Positions 7,925-16,219 of a DNA stretch of 31,224 nucleotides are shown one piece after another; the stretch's first letter is position 1, and each line of letters begins with the position of its first letter. The DNA comes from a virus. Where the stretch lies: positions 1-31,224 of IMG/VR virus record IMGVR_UViG_3300045941_000172, one strand, 5' to 3'. The position numbers and the translations under genes were made by a program. Under the pieces are notes generated by a model. The model saw nothing but the letters and a program-made list of their open reading frames with translations, ran no database searches and was not told the DNA's origin.

Positions 7925-8515
7925 ATGATCGAGGCGTGCGACTACGGGTTGACCGTGGCCACGGCGCCGGCCGGCGAGCCGGTGTCGCTGGCGAAGGCCA
8001 AGGCGTGGCTGCGCATGGACCCCGACCTCACCGCCGACGACGCGCTGATCGCCGACCTGCTGGCGGCGCTCCGGGAGACCCTGGAGCGCGAGTTCGACCG
8101 GACGTTCGTCACCACCGGCTGGCTGCTGACGATGACGAGCTTCCCGACGTGGGAGGTCCGCCTCCCGCGCGGGCCGGTGACCGCGGTCGAGTCCGTCGAG
8201 TACCTCGACGCCGCGGGCGACTTGCAGACGCTCGACCCGGGCGCCTACGAGCTGGACGCGGCGGCGGACCCGGCCGTCCTCCAGCCGGTTTACAACGGCA
8301 CCTGGCCGGCCTGCCGCCAGACCCGGCAGGCCGTCCGGATCACCTACACCGCCGGGCACGCGGCCGCGGCGGTGCCGAAGCGTATGCGGCTGGCGCTGCT
8401 GGTGGCGCTGGCGTGGAACTACGAGCGGCGGGGCGACGGCGAGGGGCCGTCGATCGACCTGCCGCCCGCGACGCGGTCGCTGATGCGATCCGTTTGGAAC
8501 GGGGCGAGCCTGTGA
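7925..8515 (+). CDS. Head-tail connector protein (gp6-like)
   Basis: 196-aa protein. The pattern EPVSLAKAKAWLRMDPDLTADDALIADLLAALRETLEREFDRTFV, split here over residues about 18-62, is the typical start of the HK97 gp6/phage connector family. These proteins form a ring under the portal. The middle (RLPRGPVTAVESVEYLDAAG) and the VRITYTAGHA segment are also family features, and the C-terminus is helical. ATG at 7925 is preferred to the tandem GTG codons at 7919 and 7922 because GAGGGGG lies at the right distance. Confidence 0.85.
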   Translation: MIEACDYGLTVATAPAGEPVSLAKAKAWLRMDPDLTADDALIADLLAALRETLEREFDRTFVTTGWLLTMTSFPTWEVRLPRGPVTAVESVEYLDAAGDLQTLDPGAYELDAAADPAVLQPVYNGTWPACRQTRQAVRITYTAGHAAAAVPKRMRLALLVALAWNYERRGDGEGPSIDLPPATRSLMRSVWNGASL

Positions 8516-8531
8516 GGCGAGGGGGTGGGAC

Positions 8532-8945
8532 GTGGCGGACCTGACAATCACTCCGGGGAGCGTGGTCTACGGCTCCGGCGCGACGATCCGGAAGGAGTAT
8601 CTGGCCGGCGAGACGATCACCGCCGGCATGGCCGTGTACCTGAAGTCCTCCGACTCGCGCCTGTGGAAGGCGCAGGCCGACGGCACCGCGGCGGAGGCCG
8701 CCTTCGTCGGCGTGGCGCTCAACGGCGCCAGCGCCGGCCAGCCGGTGCAGGTGCAGTCGGGCGGTGAGATCACCATCGGGGCGACGGTGGCGATCGGCAC
8801 GGTGTACGTCGTCGCCACCACCGCGGGCGGCATCGCGCCCGTCGCGGACCTGATCAGCACCAACTACGTCACCGTGGTGGGGGTGGGCACCACGGCGGCG
8901 ATCCTGACCATCCTGCCGATCGTCAGCGGCATTCAGAAGGCGTGA
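8532..8945 (+). CDS. Small beta-rich virion protein, decoration-like
   Basis: 137-aa protein starting at GTG 8532 behind a GAGGGGG run. It has the pattern LTITPGSVVYGSG, AGETITAGMAVYL, FVGVALNGASAGQPVQVQSGG and GATVAIGTVYVVATTAGGIAP, recognised from a widespread small phage virion protein related to DUF2190-type capsid decoration proteins. It is all beta, with many Gly/Thr/Val residues and no charged catalytic motif. Position inside the connector cluster supports a structural role at the capsid surface or neck; which one cannot be read from sequence. Confidence 0.65.
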   Translation: MADLTITPGSVVYGSGATIRKEYLAGETITAGMAVYLKSSDSRLWKAQADGTAAEAAFVGVALNGASAGQPVQVQSGGEITIGATVAIGTVYVVATTAGGIAPVADLISTNYVTVVGVGTTAAILTILPIVSGIQKA

Positions 8946-8958
8946 GCGGGGGGAAGTG

Positions 8959-9279
8959 ATGACGGGCGTCGGCGCCATGCGGGACCGGGTGAAGGTGCAG
9001 TCGCGGACCACGCTAACGAGCGAGCTGGGCGAGGCCGTCGCCGACTGGGCCACCGACGCGGTGCGCTGGGCCAAGGTCGAGCCGATCTCCGGCGGCGAAT
9101 TGTGGCGGGCCAGGCAGGTGCAGGCCGAGTCCACCCACACCGTCACCCTGCGGTTCTACCCGGGGCTCACCACCCGGCACCGGATCGTGCTGGGCTCGCG
9201 CGTGCTGGAGATCCTGAACGTGATCGACCGGGACGGGGAGGGGCGGTTCTCCGAGTGCCTGTGCGTGGAGAGGGTCTAA
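8959..9279 (+). CDS. Head-tail adaptor / head closure protein
   Basis: 106-aa protein of the SPP1 gp16-like head-tail joining family. The start (GAMRDRVKVQSRTTL), the central WAKVEPISGGELWRARQVQAESTHTVTLRF segment, seen in parts here, and the final RIVLGSRVLEILNVIDRD-type strand pair are characteristic. It plugs the connector after packaging and links it to the tail. ATG at 8959 has GGGGGAA upstream. GTG at 8956 is possible but too close to it. The stop overlaps the next ATG (TAATG). Confidence 0.83.
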   Translation: MTGVGAMRDRVKVQSRTTLTSELGEAVADWATDAVRWAKVEPISGGELWRARQVQAESTHTVTLRFYPGLTTRHRIVLGSRVLEILNVIDRDGEGRFSECLCVERV

Positions 9280-9734
9280 TGGCCTACGAGGTGAAGGGGC
9301 AAGTTGAAGGACTCGACGTGGTCATGCGGGCGTTCCACGCGCTCAAGACCTCGACCCAGAAGAAGCACCTGAGGAAGGCGCTGGGCGAGGCGTCGCGCCT
9401 GACGCTGTGGGCCGCCCGCGCCCAGACGCCCAAGCGCAGCGGGCTCTTGTACAAGTCGCTCGGCAGGAAGACCAAGGTCTACAAGTCGGGCGTGGTGGTG
9501 GCGATCGTCGGGGCCAGGCGGGGCTTCCGAAAGAAGGTGGGCGAGCGGAAGGACGGCCGGCCGATCATGGCCGACCCGACCAAGTACCTGCACCTGGTCG
9601 AGCTGGGCACCCACACCGCCCGCGCGAAACACGTCCTCCGCGACGCCATCCGGAGGCAGGGGCCGGCGATCCGGGAGCTGATCGCCTCGGCCATGAACGA
9701 CGCGCTCGCCGAGGCCGCGAAGGGGGGCAAGTAG
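9279..9734 (+). CDS. Tail-completion protein, HK97 gp10-like
   Basis: 151-aa basic protein. VEGLDVVMRAFHAL at the N-terminus, the AARAQTPKRSGLLYKSL motif near residue 45-60 and YLHLVELGTHTARAKHVLRDAI near 110-130 are the signature of the HK97 gp10 neck/tail-completion family. It acts at the head-tail interface. Start and stop overlap both neighbours by one base or so (TAATG; TAGTG), so the connector genes are probably translated in a coupled fashion. Confidence 0.86.
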   Translation: MAYEVKGQVEGLDVVMRAFHALKTSTQKKHLRKALGEASRLTLWAARAQTPKRSGLLYKSLGRKTKVYKSGVVVAIVGARRGFRKKVGERKDGRPIMADPTKYLHLVELGTHTARAKHVLRDAIRRQGPAIRELIASAMNDALAEAAKGGK

Positions 9735-10162
9735 TGGCGACCATCGAGGGGGCGATGCGCGAGCTGTTGCTGGCCGACCCGCAGGTGGTCGCGCTGGTGG
9801 GCGACCGCGTCTACCCGCAGGACGCCCCCCAGGACGCCGCGCCGCCGATGGTGGTCTACCAGACCGCCGACCTCGACCAGTCCGTCTGCGTCAGCGGCGT
9901 GGAGAACGAGTTCAGCCAGTCGTTCCGCTTCGACTGCTACGGCGGCGCGGGCGAGCCCTACGCCTCCGCCAAGGCGGTCGCCGACGCCGTCCGCACGCGG
10001 GCGCTGGCGCTGGAGATCGCCGCGGCCCAGGGCGGCCGGATCGTGGTGGAGGGCGTGGCGCCCGAGGGCGGCGAGGACGGCCTGGAGCCGCCGGCGTTCG
10101 GCGAGGGCGACGGGATCGACTACGTCGGCGTGCAGGCCCGCGTCTTCTGGCGGACCAACTGA
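9734..10162 (+). CDS. Tail terminator-like protein (DUF3168 family)
   Basis: 142-aa protein starting at GTG 9734 within TAGTG. The pattern AMRELLLADPQVVALVGDRVYPQDAPQDAAPPMVVYQ is the usual DUF3168 opening. It is followed by the FRFDCYGG strand and a helix (AYASAKAVADAVRTRAL-like) that match this family of tail-terminator or joining proteins. It probably caps the tail tube and binds the connector. Its C-terminal YVGVQARVFWRTN strand is intact. Confidence 0.82.
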   Translation: MATIEGAMRELLLADPQVVALVGDRVYPQDAPQDAAPPMVVYQTADLDQSVCVSGVENEFSQSFRFDCYGGAGEPYASAKAVADAVRTRALALEIAAAQGGRIVVEGVAPEGGEDGLEPPAFGEGDGIDYVGVQARVFWRTN

Positions 10163-10174
10163 GGGGGGCGACCC

Positions 10175-10600
10175 ATGATCGGCAAAGGTTCACGGCTGTA
10201 CTACTCGACGAACGGCACCACCTACACCGAGCTGACCAACCTGGTCGAGATGGGCTCCCCGGACTCCGGCTCGCCCGAACAGATCGACGAGACGCCGCTC
10301 AACCCGACCAACTCAAGGCGCGAGTACGTCCCGGGGCTGATCGACACCACGGTGTTCCCGTTCAAGCAGTACTGGAACAAGACGCGGTACGCGCTGCTGC
10401 TGCCGTACATCTCGAACGGCATCACCCTCTACTGGCGGGTGACCTCGCCGGACAACGCCACGCCGGCCAACGCCAGCCGCTGGGACTTCCAGGGCAACCT
10501 GAAAAAGTGGATGGCCCCCGAGTTCAAGGTCACCACGTCGCTGATCATCGACGCCGAGGTGCAGATCACCGGCGACATCACGTTCACGCAGGGGAGTTGA
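10175..10600 (+). CDS. Major tail tube protein
   Basis: 141-aa beta-sandwich protein, predicted to stack in hexamers as the non-contractile tail tube. Seen: KGSRLYYSTNGTTYTELTNL at the N-terminus, the acidic PEQIDETPL motif typical of tail tube proteins near residue 33, and alternating hydrophobic strands ending in VQITGDITF. It sits between the tail terminator and the tail-assembly chaperone, the standard siphovirus place. GAGGGGGG precedes the ATG. It is shorter than lambda V, lacking the extra Ig-like domain. Confidence 0.82.
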   Translation: MIGKGSRLYYSTNGTTYTELTNLVEMGSPDSGSPEQIDETPLNPTNSRREYVPGLIDTTVFPFKQYWNKTRYALLLPYISNGITLYWRVTSPDNATPANASRWDFQGNLKKWMAPEFKVTTSLIIDAEVQITGDITFTQGS

Positions 10601-10615
10601 CACCCGGGAGGGCTG

Positions 10616-10999
10616 ATGACCGAGACGACGACCAACGGCAGGGTGTTGGGGCGCGGCGAGATCCTGGAGGCCCTGTGGGCCTGGCCGAAGCCGGTGCGCG
10701 TCGAAGTACCGACCCTCGACGGCGCGGTGTACGTCCGCATGCTCACCGCCGCCGAGAAGGACCGCTTCGAGGCCGCCAGCGTCCGCTACGTGGACGGCAA
10801 GGCCGAGGCGTGCCTGGAGAACGTCCGCGCCCGGCTGGTGGGGTTGTGCGCCTGTAACGAGGGCGGCGGCCGGCTGTTCACCGACGACGACGTAGACAGC
10901 CTGGGCGACTTGCCCGCGTCGCTGATCGACCCGATCTTCGAGGCGGCGCAGAAGGTCAACGGCATGGGCCGGTCCCGGGAGGAGGCGGCAAAAAACTGA
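10616..10999 (+). CDS. Tail assembly chaperone, upstream part (gpG-like)
   Basis: 127-aa protein that helps fold the tape measure and recruit tail-tube subunits. It begins with a loop-rich N-terminus, then VEVPTLDGAVYVRMLTAAEKDRFEAA near residues 28-50 and a helical RLVGLCACNEGG segment, typical of siphovirus gpG equivalents. It lies between tail tube and tape measure. Its last codons, GCA AAA AAC TGA, form a -1 slippery heptamer directly at the stop, so a fraction of ribosomes should continue into the gpT-like frame. The long product would be about 242 aa. RBS GGGAGGG precedes the ATG. Confidence 0.87.
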   Translation: MTETTTNGRVLGRGEILEALWAWPKPVRVEVPTLDGAVYVRMLTAAEKDRFEAASVRYVDGKAEACLENVRARLVGLCACNEGGGRLFTDDDVDSLGDLPASLIDPIFEAAQKVNGMGRSREEAAKN

Positions 11000-11038
11000 G
11001 GGGCCGGCCGGGGCTGCGGTTCAAGTTCCGGCTGGCCC
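10990..11038 (+). promoter_or_regulatory. Programmed -1 ribosomal frameshift site (slippery heptamer plus hairpin)
   Basis: A AAA AAC at 10990-10996 is in the correct phase (X XXY YYZ) just before the TGA at 10997-10999. Four bases after the heptamer a GC-rich stem begins: 11001-11011 pairs with 11028-11038 over 11 base pairs, with one G-U pair and no mismatch. The -1 frame continues open for 115 codons to 11343. This matches the conserved frameshift of tail-assembly genes in long-tailed phages. Confidence 0.9.
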
Positions 11039-11343
11039 TGGCCTTGAAGAAAGGGGTGGCGGAGCTGATGGCCGGCATGAGCGCCCTGGAGCTGACCCAC
11101 TGGGAGGAGTACGAGCGCCTCGACCCGTTCGGCCTGGAGCGCGGCGACTACCAGGCGGCGCAGGTGGCGGCGGCGGCGATGTCGCCCTACCGCAAGGACG
11201 GCGCCGACCCGCTCGACCCGGCCGACCTGGTGCCGGACTGGGGCGGGCTGCGGGAGGAGGCGAAGAGGTCCGAAGGCCCGGCGAACGGCTCGTGGGAGGC
11301 GTGGCAGGAGGCGCGGGAGCGGGAGGGCGAAGGTGGCCTCTGA
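10996..11343 (+). CDS. Tail assembly chaperone, frameshift extension (gpT-like)
   Basis: 115-codon extension read in the -1 frame after the slippery site, giving a gpGT-like fusion. The sequence LRFKFRLALALKKGVAEL leads into MSALELTHWEEYERLDPFGLERGDYQAA, a pattern typical of the gpT part (DUF4035-like: an Ala-rich helix, W-x-x-Y, then a D/E-rich segment). An internal ATG at 11071 and TTG at 11044 exist, but neither has a good ribosome site, supporting expression by frameshifting only. Its stop overlaps the start of the tape-measure gene. gpT-like domains bind the tail tube protein while the G part binds the tape measure. Confidence 0.85.
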   Translation: MRGRPGLRFKFRLALALKKGVAELMAGMSALELTHWEEYERLDPFGLERGDYQAAQVAAAAMSPYRKDGADPLDPADLVPDWGGLREEAKRSEGPANGSWEAWQEAREREGEGGL

Positions 11344-13033
11344 AGGCATCGGACCCATGGCGATCAAGATCACGGCCAACGCGGCGGGCGTCGCGAAGGG
11401 CGTCGATCAGGCCACGGGCTTCCTGAAGGCCGGCGCCCCCAAGATGGCCGCCGAGGCGGCGAAGGCCGGCCAGGGCGCCGCCGACGCGCTGGCGAGCAAG
11501 TTCGCCAGTACGCTCAAGGTCGCCATCGGCGCGGCGATCGCCGCCGCGCCCTTCGCGACGGCGGGCGCCCTCTACAAGGAGGGGGCGGAGCACATCCTGG
11601 CCCTCGGCAAGGCCGCCGAGGGGACGGCGACCGACCTGAAGTCAATGCAGATCATCGCCGCCGCGCTGGGCGACACCGAGTTCGCGGCGAAGGCGATGGA
11701 CAAGTACGCCGAGGCGATGACCAACTTCGCGCTCGCCGGGGCCGGCGCGGACACCCCGCTATCGCGGCTGGGCCTCGACGCCGACAAGCTACTGTCGGCG
11801 CCGGTCTACGACGCGCTCGGTCAGATCGCCGACCGCATCAAGGCACTGCCGCACCCCTTGCTCCAGGCCGCCGCCGCGGGGGAATTCTTCGGCGCCAAGA
11901 TGGCCGACGACATCCTGCCGACGCTCCTGAAGGGCAGCGCGTACCTCGACAAGACGCGGCAGAGCCTGGAGGCGTTCGGCGCCGCGTTCGGGGCGGGCGA
12001 CCTGGCCAGCGTCCGGGCCGCCGCGGAGGCGTGGAAACAGATCGCTTATTTCCGTCAGGGGCTCAGCAATCAGGTGGCAATCGGGTTGGCGCCCATCCTC
12101 GCCGAGATCAGCGCCCGGCTGCCGTCGCTGGCCGAGATGGGCCTCACGGCCAAGAACCTGGCCGGCTGGATCGTGGACGCCGCCGAGGCCGCGGCTCAGT
12201 TCGTCGCGACCATCGTGGACCTGACGCACAACTTCGACCTGATGGCCAGGGCCGGCGGCGCGGCGTGGGCCGCCATCGAGGCCGGGTTCAAGCGGATCGT
12301 CGAGATGGTCCTGCGGCTGGCCGCGACCATCGCCGACGCCCTGGACATGGACCAGCTGGCGCTGGGGCTGCGGGCGAAGGCGACGGGCTACAAGTGGGCC
12401 AGTTGGCTGGGGTTTCACGAGGCCAAATTCGAGTGGAAGCGCCTGATGGCCGAACTGACCGACCCCGGCCGCAACGCGCCTGCGACGAACTGGGTGGTGG
12501 ATTTCTTCGACAAGGTACGCGCCCGCATGGCCGCCGCGGGGAAGGACGCGCAGAAGAACAACCCCTTCGGCCTCTGGCTGGAGAGCGCGAAGAAGATGGC
12601 CGACGCGCTCGACGACCCGGTGAAGAAGTTCCAGGACGCCATGGCCAACATCAAGAAGTTGAGCAACCTGTTCACCGCCGACGACGCGCTGGCCATGCTC
12701 GACCAGGGCTTCCCGATGAGCTTCGTCCTGGACCCGCTTTCCGCACTCCAGCCCGGCGTCGGCGAACGCACCGCCTACAAGGCGTTCATGGAACTCCGTA
12801 ACGCCATCGGCGCCCAGCAGGGCTACCAGCCCACGCCCGCACTCCTGGCCGGCACCCGGGAAGCGTACAGCGCGATCACGGCGCACCAGATGACCACGAG
12901 CGAGTCGATCGAGCAGGCGCTGCAGCGCCTGCTGGGCGAGGCCAACGACCACATGAAGACGCAGCACCGCATCGGCCGGCAGATCATCGCCGCCGTTCAG
13001 AAGAACAACCTCAAGCTTCGGGGGATCGACTAG
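11333..13033 (+). CDS. Tail tape measure protein
   Basis: 566-aa, Ala-rich, mostly helical protein that sets tail length. It has a hydrophobic stretch KVAIGAAIAAAPFATAGALY near residues 63-82 and the segment ATDLKSMQIIAAALG followed by FAAKAMDKYAEAM, LSRLGLD, APVYDALGQIADRI, and FGAKMADDILPTLL, a recurring pattern of tape measures. A second hydrophobic region lies around residues 270-345. Short for the family, so the tail should be short (about 85 nm if 1.5 Å per residue holds). GTG 11333 has GGGAGGG at a good distance; ATG 11357 is the alternative. No lysozyme or peptidase domain is recognised. Confidence 0.85.
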   Translation: MASEGIGPMAIKITANAAGVAKGVDQATGFLKAGAPKMAAEAAKAGQGAADALASKFASTLKVAIGAAIAAAPFATAGALYKEGAEHILALGKAAEGTATDLKSMQIIAAALGDTEFAAKAMDKYAEAMTNFALAGAGADTPLSRLGLDADKLLSAPVYDALGQIADRIKALPHPLLQAAAAGEFFGAKMADDILPTLLKGSAYLDKTRQSLEAFGAAFGAGDLASVRAAAEAWKQIAYFRQGLSNQVAIGLAPILAEISARLPSLAEMGLTAKNLAGWIVDAAEAAAQFVATIVDLTHNFDLMARAGGAAWAAIEAGFKRIVEMVLRLAATIADALDMDQLALGLRAKATGYKWASWLGFHEAKFEWKRLMAELTDPGRNAPATNWVVDFFDKVRARMAAAGKDAQKNNPFGLWLESAKKMADALDDPVKKFQDAMANIKKLSNLFTADDALAMLDQGFPMSFVLDPLSALQPGVGERTAYKAFMELRNAIGAQQGYQPTPALLAGTREAYSAITAHQMTTSESIEQALQRLLGEANDHMKTQHRIGRQIIAAVQKNNLKLRGID

Positions 13034-14005
13034 GTGTCCGTGACCGTCGTCAAGGAACTGTTCCACGAGCGCACCTCCTCGATCACCGAGGAGGGCCACC
13101 GGGAGTACGGCCGCATCTTCGCGGTCCACACCGACACCAACACCACCACCGCCCGCGACGTCATCGAGGCCACCGCGTTGCCGGCGTGGGGGGACACCTA
13201 CCAGGTGACGGGGATCGAGGACCGGCAGGCGAGGTGCATCGGCAAGACCGCCGAGCCCAACGGCTCGCCGAAGCTCTGGCTGGTGCGCGTCCGCTACGGC
13301 TCCCGGTTCGGCATGGGCCGGGAGTCGATGGGCGGCGCCGCCGCGGGCGGCAACGGCTCGGGCATCACCCCGACGTTCGACGGCGACGGGCAGATCGAGG
13401 GCGGCGGGCCGAGCGGCAACGGGACGCCCTCGACCGTCGAGCCCACGCTCTTCGAGAACCCACTGCTCCGGCCCGCCGACGTGTCCTGGTCCACGGTACG
13501 GATCAAGCGGCCGCTGACGGTGGACAACGCGGGCGAGCCGATCGTCAACTCCGCGGGCGACCCGTTCGACCCGCCCCTGGAGTACGAGCAGGTGAACCTG
13601 ATCTTCACGGTGGTGAAGAACCGGGCCACCCACGACGCCGAGGCGTTGCGCGGGTACATAAACGCGATCAACTCCGCGACGTGGCTTCAGTTCCCGGCGA
13701 AGTCCCTCCGCTGCAACGACATCACCGCGACCCGCGAGTTCGAGAACAGCGGCTTCTTCTGGCGGGTGACGTTCATCTTCGAGTACCAGGCGCGCCTCTG
13801 GAACCCGTTGAAGGTGCTCGACGCGGGGTATCGGGAGCTGTTCCTGTTCGAGCACCAGCGCATCACCGACCAGTTCGGCGCCCCGCCGAGCCGGCCGGTG
13901 CTGCTCGACGGCAACGGCGAGCAACTGCCCGTCGGCGACCCGCCCGTGTTCCTGGAGTTCAACGTGTACGACGAGGCGGACTTCAAGGACTTCCGACTCT
14001 TCTAG
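13034..14005 (+). CDS. Putative distal tail / baseplate protein
   Basis: 323-aa protein directly after the tape measure. The GTG start touches the preceding TAG. The N-terminal 90 residues are beta-rich and resemble an adaptor domain. Residues about 97-135 are a Gly/Ser/Pro-rich linker. The C-terminal half is a regular globular region with NLIFTVVKN and WRVTFIFEYQ strands. I do not recognise a named family; it resembles unnamed tail proteins with the same position. By synteny it is expected to be the distal tail or hub protein linking tube and fibres. Confidence 0.6.
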   Translation: MSVTVVKELFHERTSSITEEGHREYGRIFAVHTDTNTTTARDVIEATALPAWGDTYQVTGIEDRQARCIGKTAEPNGSPKLWLVRVRYGSRFGMGRESMGGAAAGGNGSGITPTFDGDGQIEGGGPSGNGTPSTVEPTLFENPLLRPADVSWSTVRIKRPLTVDNAGEPIVNSAGDPFDPPLEYEQVNLIFTVVKNRATHDAEALRGYINAINSATWLQFPAKSLRCNDITATREFENSGFFWRVTFIFEYQARLWNPLKVLDAGYRELFLFEHQRITDQFGAPPSRPVLLDGNGEQLPVGDPPVFLEFNVYDEADFKDFRLF

Positions 14006-14014
14006 GGGGTGGCC

Positions 14015-15361
14015 GTGGCCGTAGCCTGGGACGAACGCAGCGCCGACCGGATCGCCGACGCCGTCAAGTGGGTGGAGCGGGACCGCTCGCTCCGCGCGCC
14101 GCCGAGCGGGCCGGGCCACTCCGTCGAGCCGGTCTACGTCCGCACCACCAGCGGCACCGCCGACGGCGACGGGCACTACCCCGGCGTGATCACCCTTTAC
14201 TCCGGCAACGCCGCCGCCTGGACCGAGTACTCCGCCGTGAAGCTTCGGCCGCCCAACGGCGAGACCCTCACCGACAACACCCGCTACGCCGCCCGGCCGG
14301 CGGGGAGGACGTCGGGCGGCGACGAGCTGTACACCGCCATGATGGGTCCGGGCGGCGGCGGCGGCATCACCGTCCGCGAGGTGGACCTGACGCCGTCCTA
14401 CTCCGGCATCACCACGCTGGAGTTCGACCAGGCCGACGGGATTACCGTCACCAACCCGTCGGCCGGCGTGGCGCGGATTGACATTACCGCCGCCGCCGCC
14501 CTGTCCGTCTGGGAGATCGACAACAGTACGTTCCCGCCGGAGGAAGACACGGTAACTAACGTAACCGCGATCATCTTCGTCGGAGATGACGGTTTCGAGA
14601 TACCTGGTGATAGTACACTTACCGCCGTGGTGTCGCTCAATTCGGCCAGCCCCATTCGCAACGGCAAGATGGACACCGAAACACAGGGGTTCAGCGGGGC
14701 GAAACAATTTTTTGGAGGACAGTACGGGTTGGGGTATTCCGCTGACACCGGTATAGGTACTACATACGCCGTTCTAACAGCTGGTCCGACCGAACTTTGG
14801 AATCCAACGCCGGGCAAAATCAAGAAGATTACCACTGTCGGTGCAGGCACGGCGAGAACCACCGACGACTTTTACTTTGATGGGATTCCAATCCCATCGG
14901 TTAGAACCACTGAAACCGTCGCCTATATCAGCACGGGAGTGGGCAGCTGGTCTTTCACGGCTGCTCCGTTCAATAACCCATCATCGACTTCTCCGCTGTC
15001 CATGGGGTTTTCACAGTCTTCGGCAGGGTTTAGTTGCACGTTTGGGCCAGGTGCACCGGAAGCTAGTATAAGCATTGGGAGTGGACCCAACGGAGCGTTC
15101 GGCGGTTTGACGCTGGGTACATTAAATCCAGGTAATAGTTTTGTCTCCATTCGTGCCAACACCAGCCCAATAGGCAAGCTGGACGTTTGGGTAGCTGACC
15201 ATGACTTCGCCAATCCGTTTGGGTTCCGAGGCAGCGGCACCGGCAAAACTGGGCCATTGGCTGGGGGAGGATTCTGCATCGGCGGCATCGTAACTAACCT
15301 GGGGGTTGCACCACCGCAACCCTTTCCCCTTTCGCCGGCCGGCTTCTCGGGGGTGCTCTGA
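14015..15361 (+). CDS. Tail fibre / receptor-binding protein with foreign C-terminal domain
   Basis: 448-aa protein. Residues about 1-165 are coded in the usual GC-rich style and look like a virion-attachment region, with a Gly-rich hinge (MMGPGGGGGIT, about 110-120) followed by the LEFDQADGITVTNPSAGVARIDITAA motif common in tail-fibre proteins. Residues from about 168 to 435 (DNA about 14520-15315) switch to clearly AT-richer codons and a Gly/Ser/Thr/Pro-rich beta sequence, consistent with an exchanged host-binding tip. No enzymatic motif is seen. Start: GTG 14015 is five bases after GGGGG; GTG 14009 is an alternative. Confidence 0.72.
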   Translation: MAVAWDERSADRIADAVKWVERDRSLRAPPSGPGHSVEPVYVRTTSGTADGDGHYPGVITLYSGNAAAWTEYSAVKLRPPNGETLTDNTRYAARPAGRTSGGDELYTAMMGPGGGGGITVREVDLTPSYSGITTLEFDQADGITVTNPSAGVARIDITAAAALSVWEIDNSTFPPEEDTVTNVTAIIFVGDDGFEIPGDSTLTAVVSLNSASPIRNGKMDTETQGFSGAKQFFGGQYGLGYSADTGIGTTYAVLTAGPTELWNPTPGKIKKITTVGAGTARTTDDFYFDGIPIPSVRTTETVAYISTGVGSWSFTAAPFNNPSSTSPLSMGFSQSSAGFSCTFGPGAPEASISIGSGPNGAFGGLTLGTLNPGNSFVSIRANTSPIGKLDVWVADHDFANPFGFRGSGTGKTGPLAGGGFCIGGIVTNLGVAPPQPFPLSPAGFSGVL

Positions 15362-16212
15362 TGTCGATCGAGATCCCGCCGGTCGTCGTCGGGGTGAGGA
15401 TCCCCGAGATCATTGTCGGCTCGCCCAACGCCGGCATCCTGCTGCCGACGCTCCAGGTCGGCGCCCGGGTCGTCCCGCCGGTCCTGACCGGCGCGAAGCC
15501 GGGCATGATCAAGACGCTCCACGTCCAAGACGGGGTGATCCTCTACGGCGCGTCGGCGAAGGCCAACACGGTAGACCTCAACGACAACATCGTTACCCTC
15601 GCCAAGCTCCAGCAGATCGCGACCGGCACCGTCCTCGGCCGCGGCACCGGCGGCACCGGCGACGCGGAGGTGCTGACGGTCGGCTCGGGGCTGCAAATCT
15701 CCGGCGGCGTGCTGGCGGTGGACGCCGTTCTCGACGAGGAGGCCGCCAACACCGTCTACGCCGGCCCGGCGTCGGGGGCCGACGCCACGCCGACGTTCCG
15801 CGCGCTGGTCACCAACGACCTGCCCAACGACGGCGTCACCTACGCCAAGTTGCAAAACGTGTCCGCCACGTCGCGCGTCCTCGGCCGCAAGACGTCGGGC
15901 GCCGGCGACGCGGAGGAGCTGACCCTGTCGGAGGTGCTCGACTTCATCAGTAGCGCCGCGCAGGGCGACATTCTCTACCGGGGCGCCAGCGCCTGGGCGC
16001 GGCTGGGCGCGGGCACGGCCGGCCAGGTGCTGAAGACCAACGGCACGGGCGCCAACCCGGCGTGGGTCAACGGCCTGACGGAGTGGGGCGGCGGGACGCC
16101 GATCAACGACACCGACACCGGCACCGCCCACACCTACGTTTTGACCAGCTCGCACGCCTACTTCTGCCACGCGACGAACTCCTGGCGCCGGGTGGCGACT
16201 TCCGGATTCTGA
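15361..16212 (+). CDS. Tail fibre protein with repeated segments
   Basis: 283-aa protein. Recognisable fibre repeats are LARGRGTGGTGDAEVLT-like (KLQQIATGTVLGRGTGGTGD, about 77-96) and KLQNVSATSRVLGRKTSGAGD (about 162-182), each followed by AEVLT or AEELT. Between them lies the ANTVYAGPASGADATPTFRALVTNDLP segment, read in pieces, a motif found in many phage tail fibres. Near the C-terminus is LGAGTAGQVLKTNGTGANPAW, another standard fibre repeat. ATG overlaps the previous stop. Probably part of the side or tip fibres. Confidence 0.78.
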   Translation: MSIEIPPVVVGVRIPEIIVGSPNAGILLPTLQVGARVVPPVLTGAKPGMIKTLHVQDGVILYGASAKANTVDLNDNIVTLAKLQQIATGTVLGRGTGGTGDAEVLTVGSGLQISGGVLAVDAVLDEEAANTVYAGPASGADATPTFRALVTNDLPNDGVTYAKLQNVSATSRVLGRKTSGAGDAEELTLSEVLDFISSAAQGDILYRGASAWARLGAGTAGQVLKTNGTGANPAWVNGLTEWGGGTPINDTDTGTAHTYVLTSSHAYFCHATNSWRRVATSGF

Positions 16213-16219
16213 GGATTGC

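Noticed and set aside
11789-14707. Very long minus-strand open frame (about 970 codons)
   Set aside because: It mirrors the tape measure, distal tail and fibre genes. GC-rich third codon positions produce such antisense frames, and its composition is His/Arg/Gly/Val-rich shadow.
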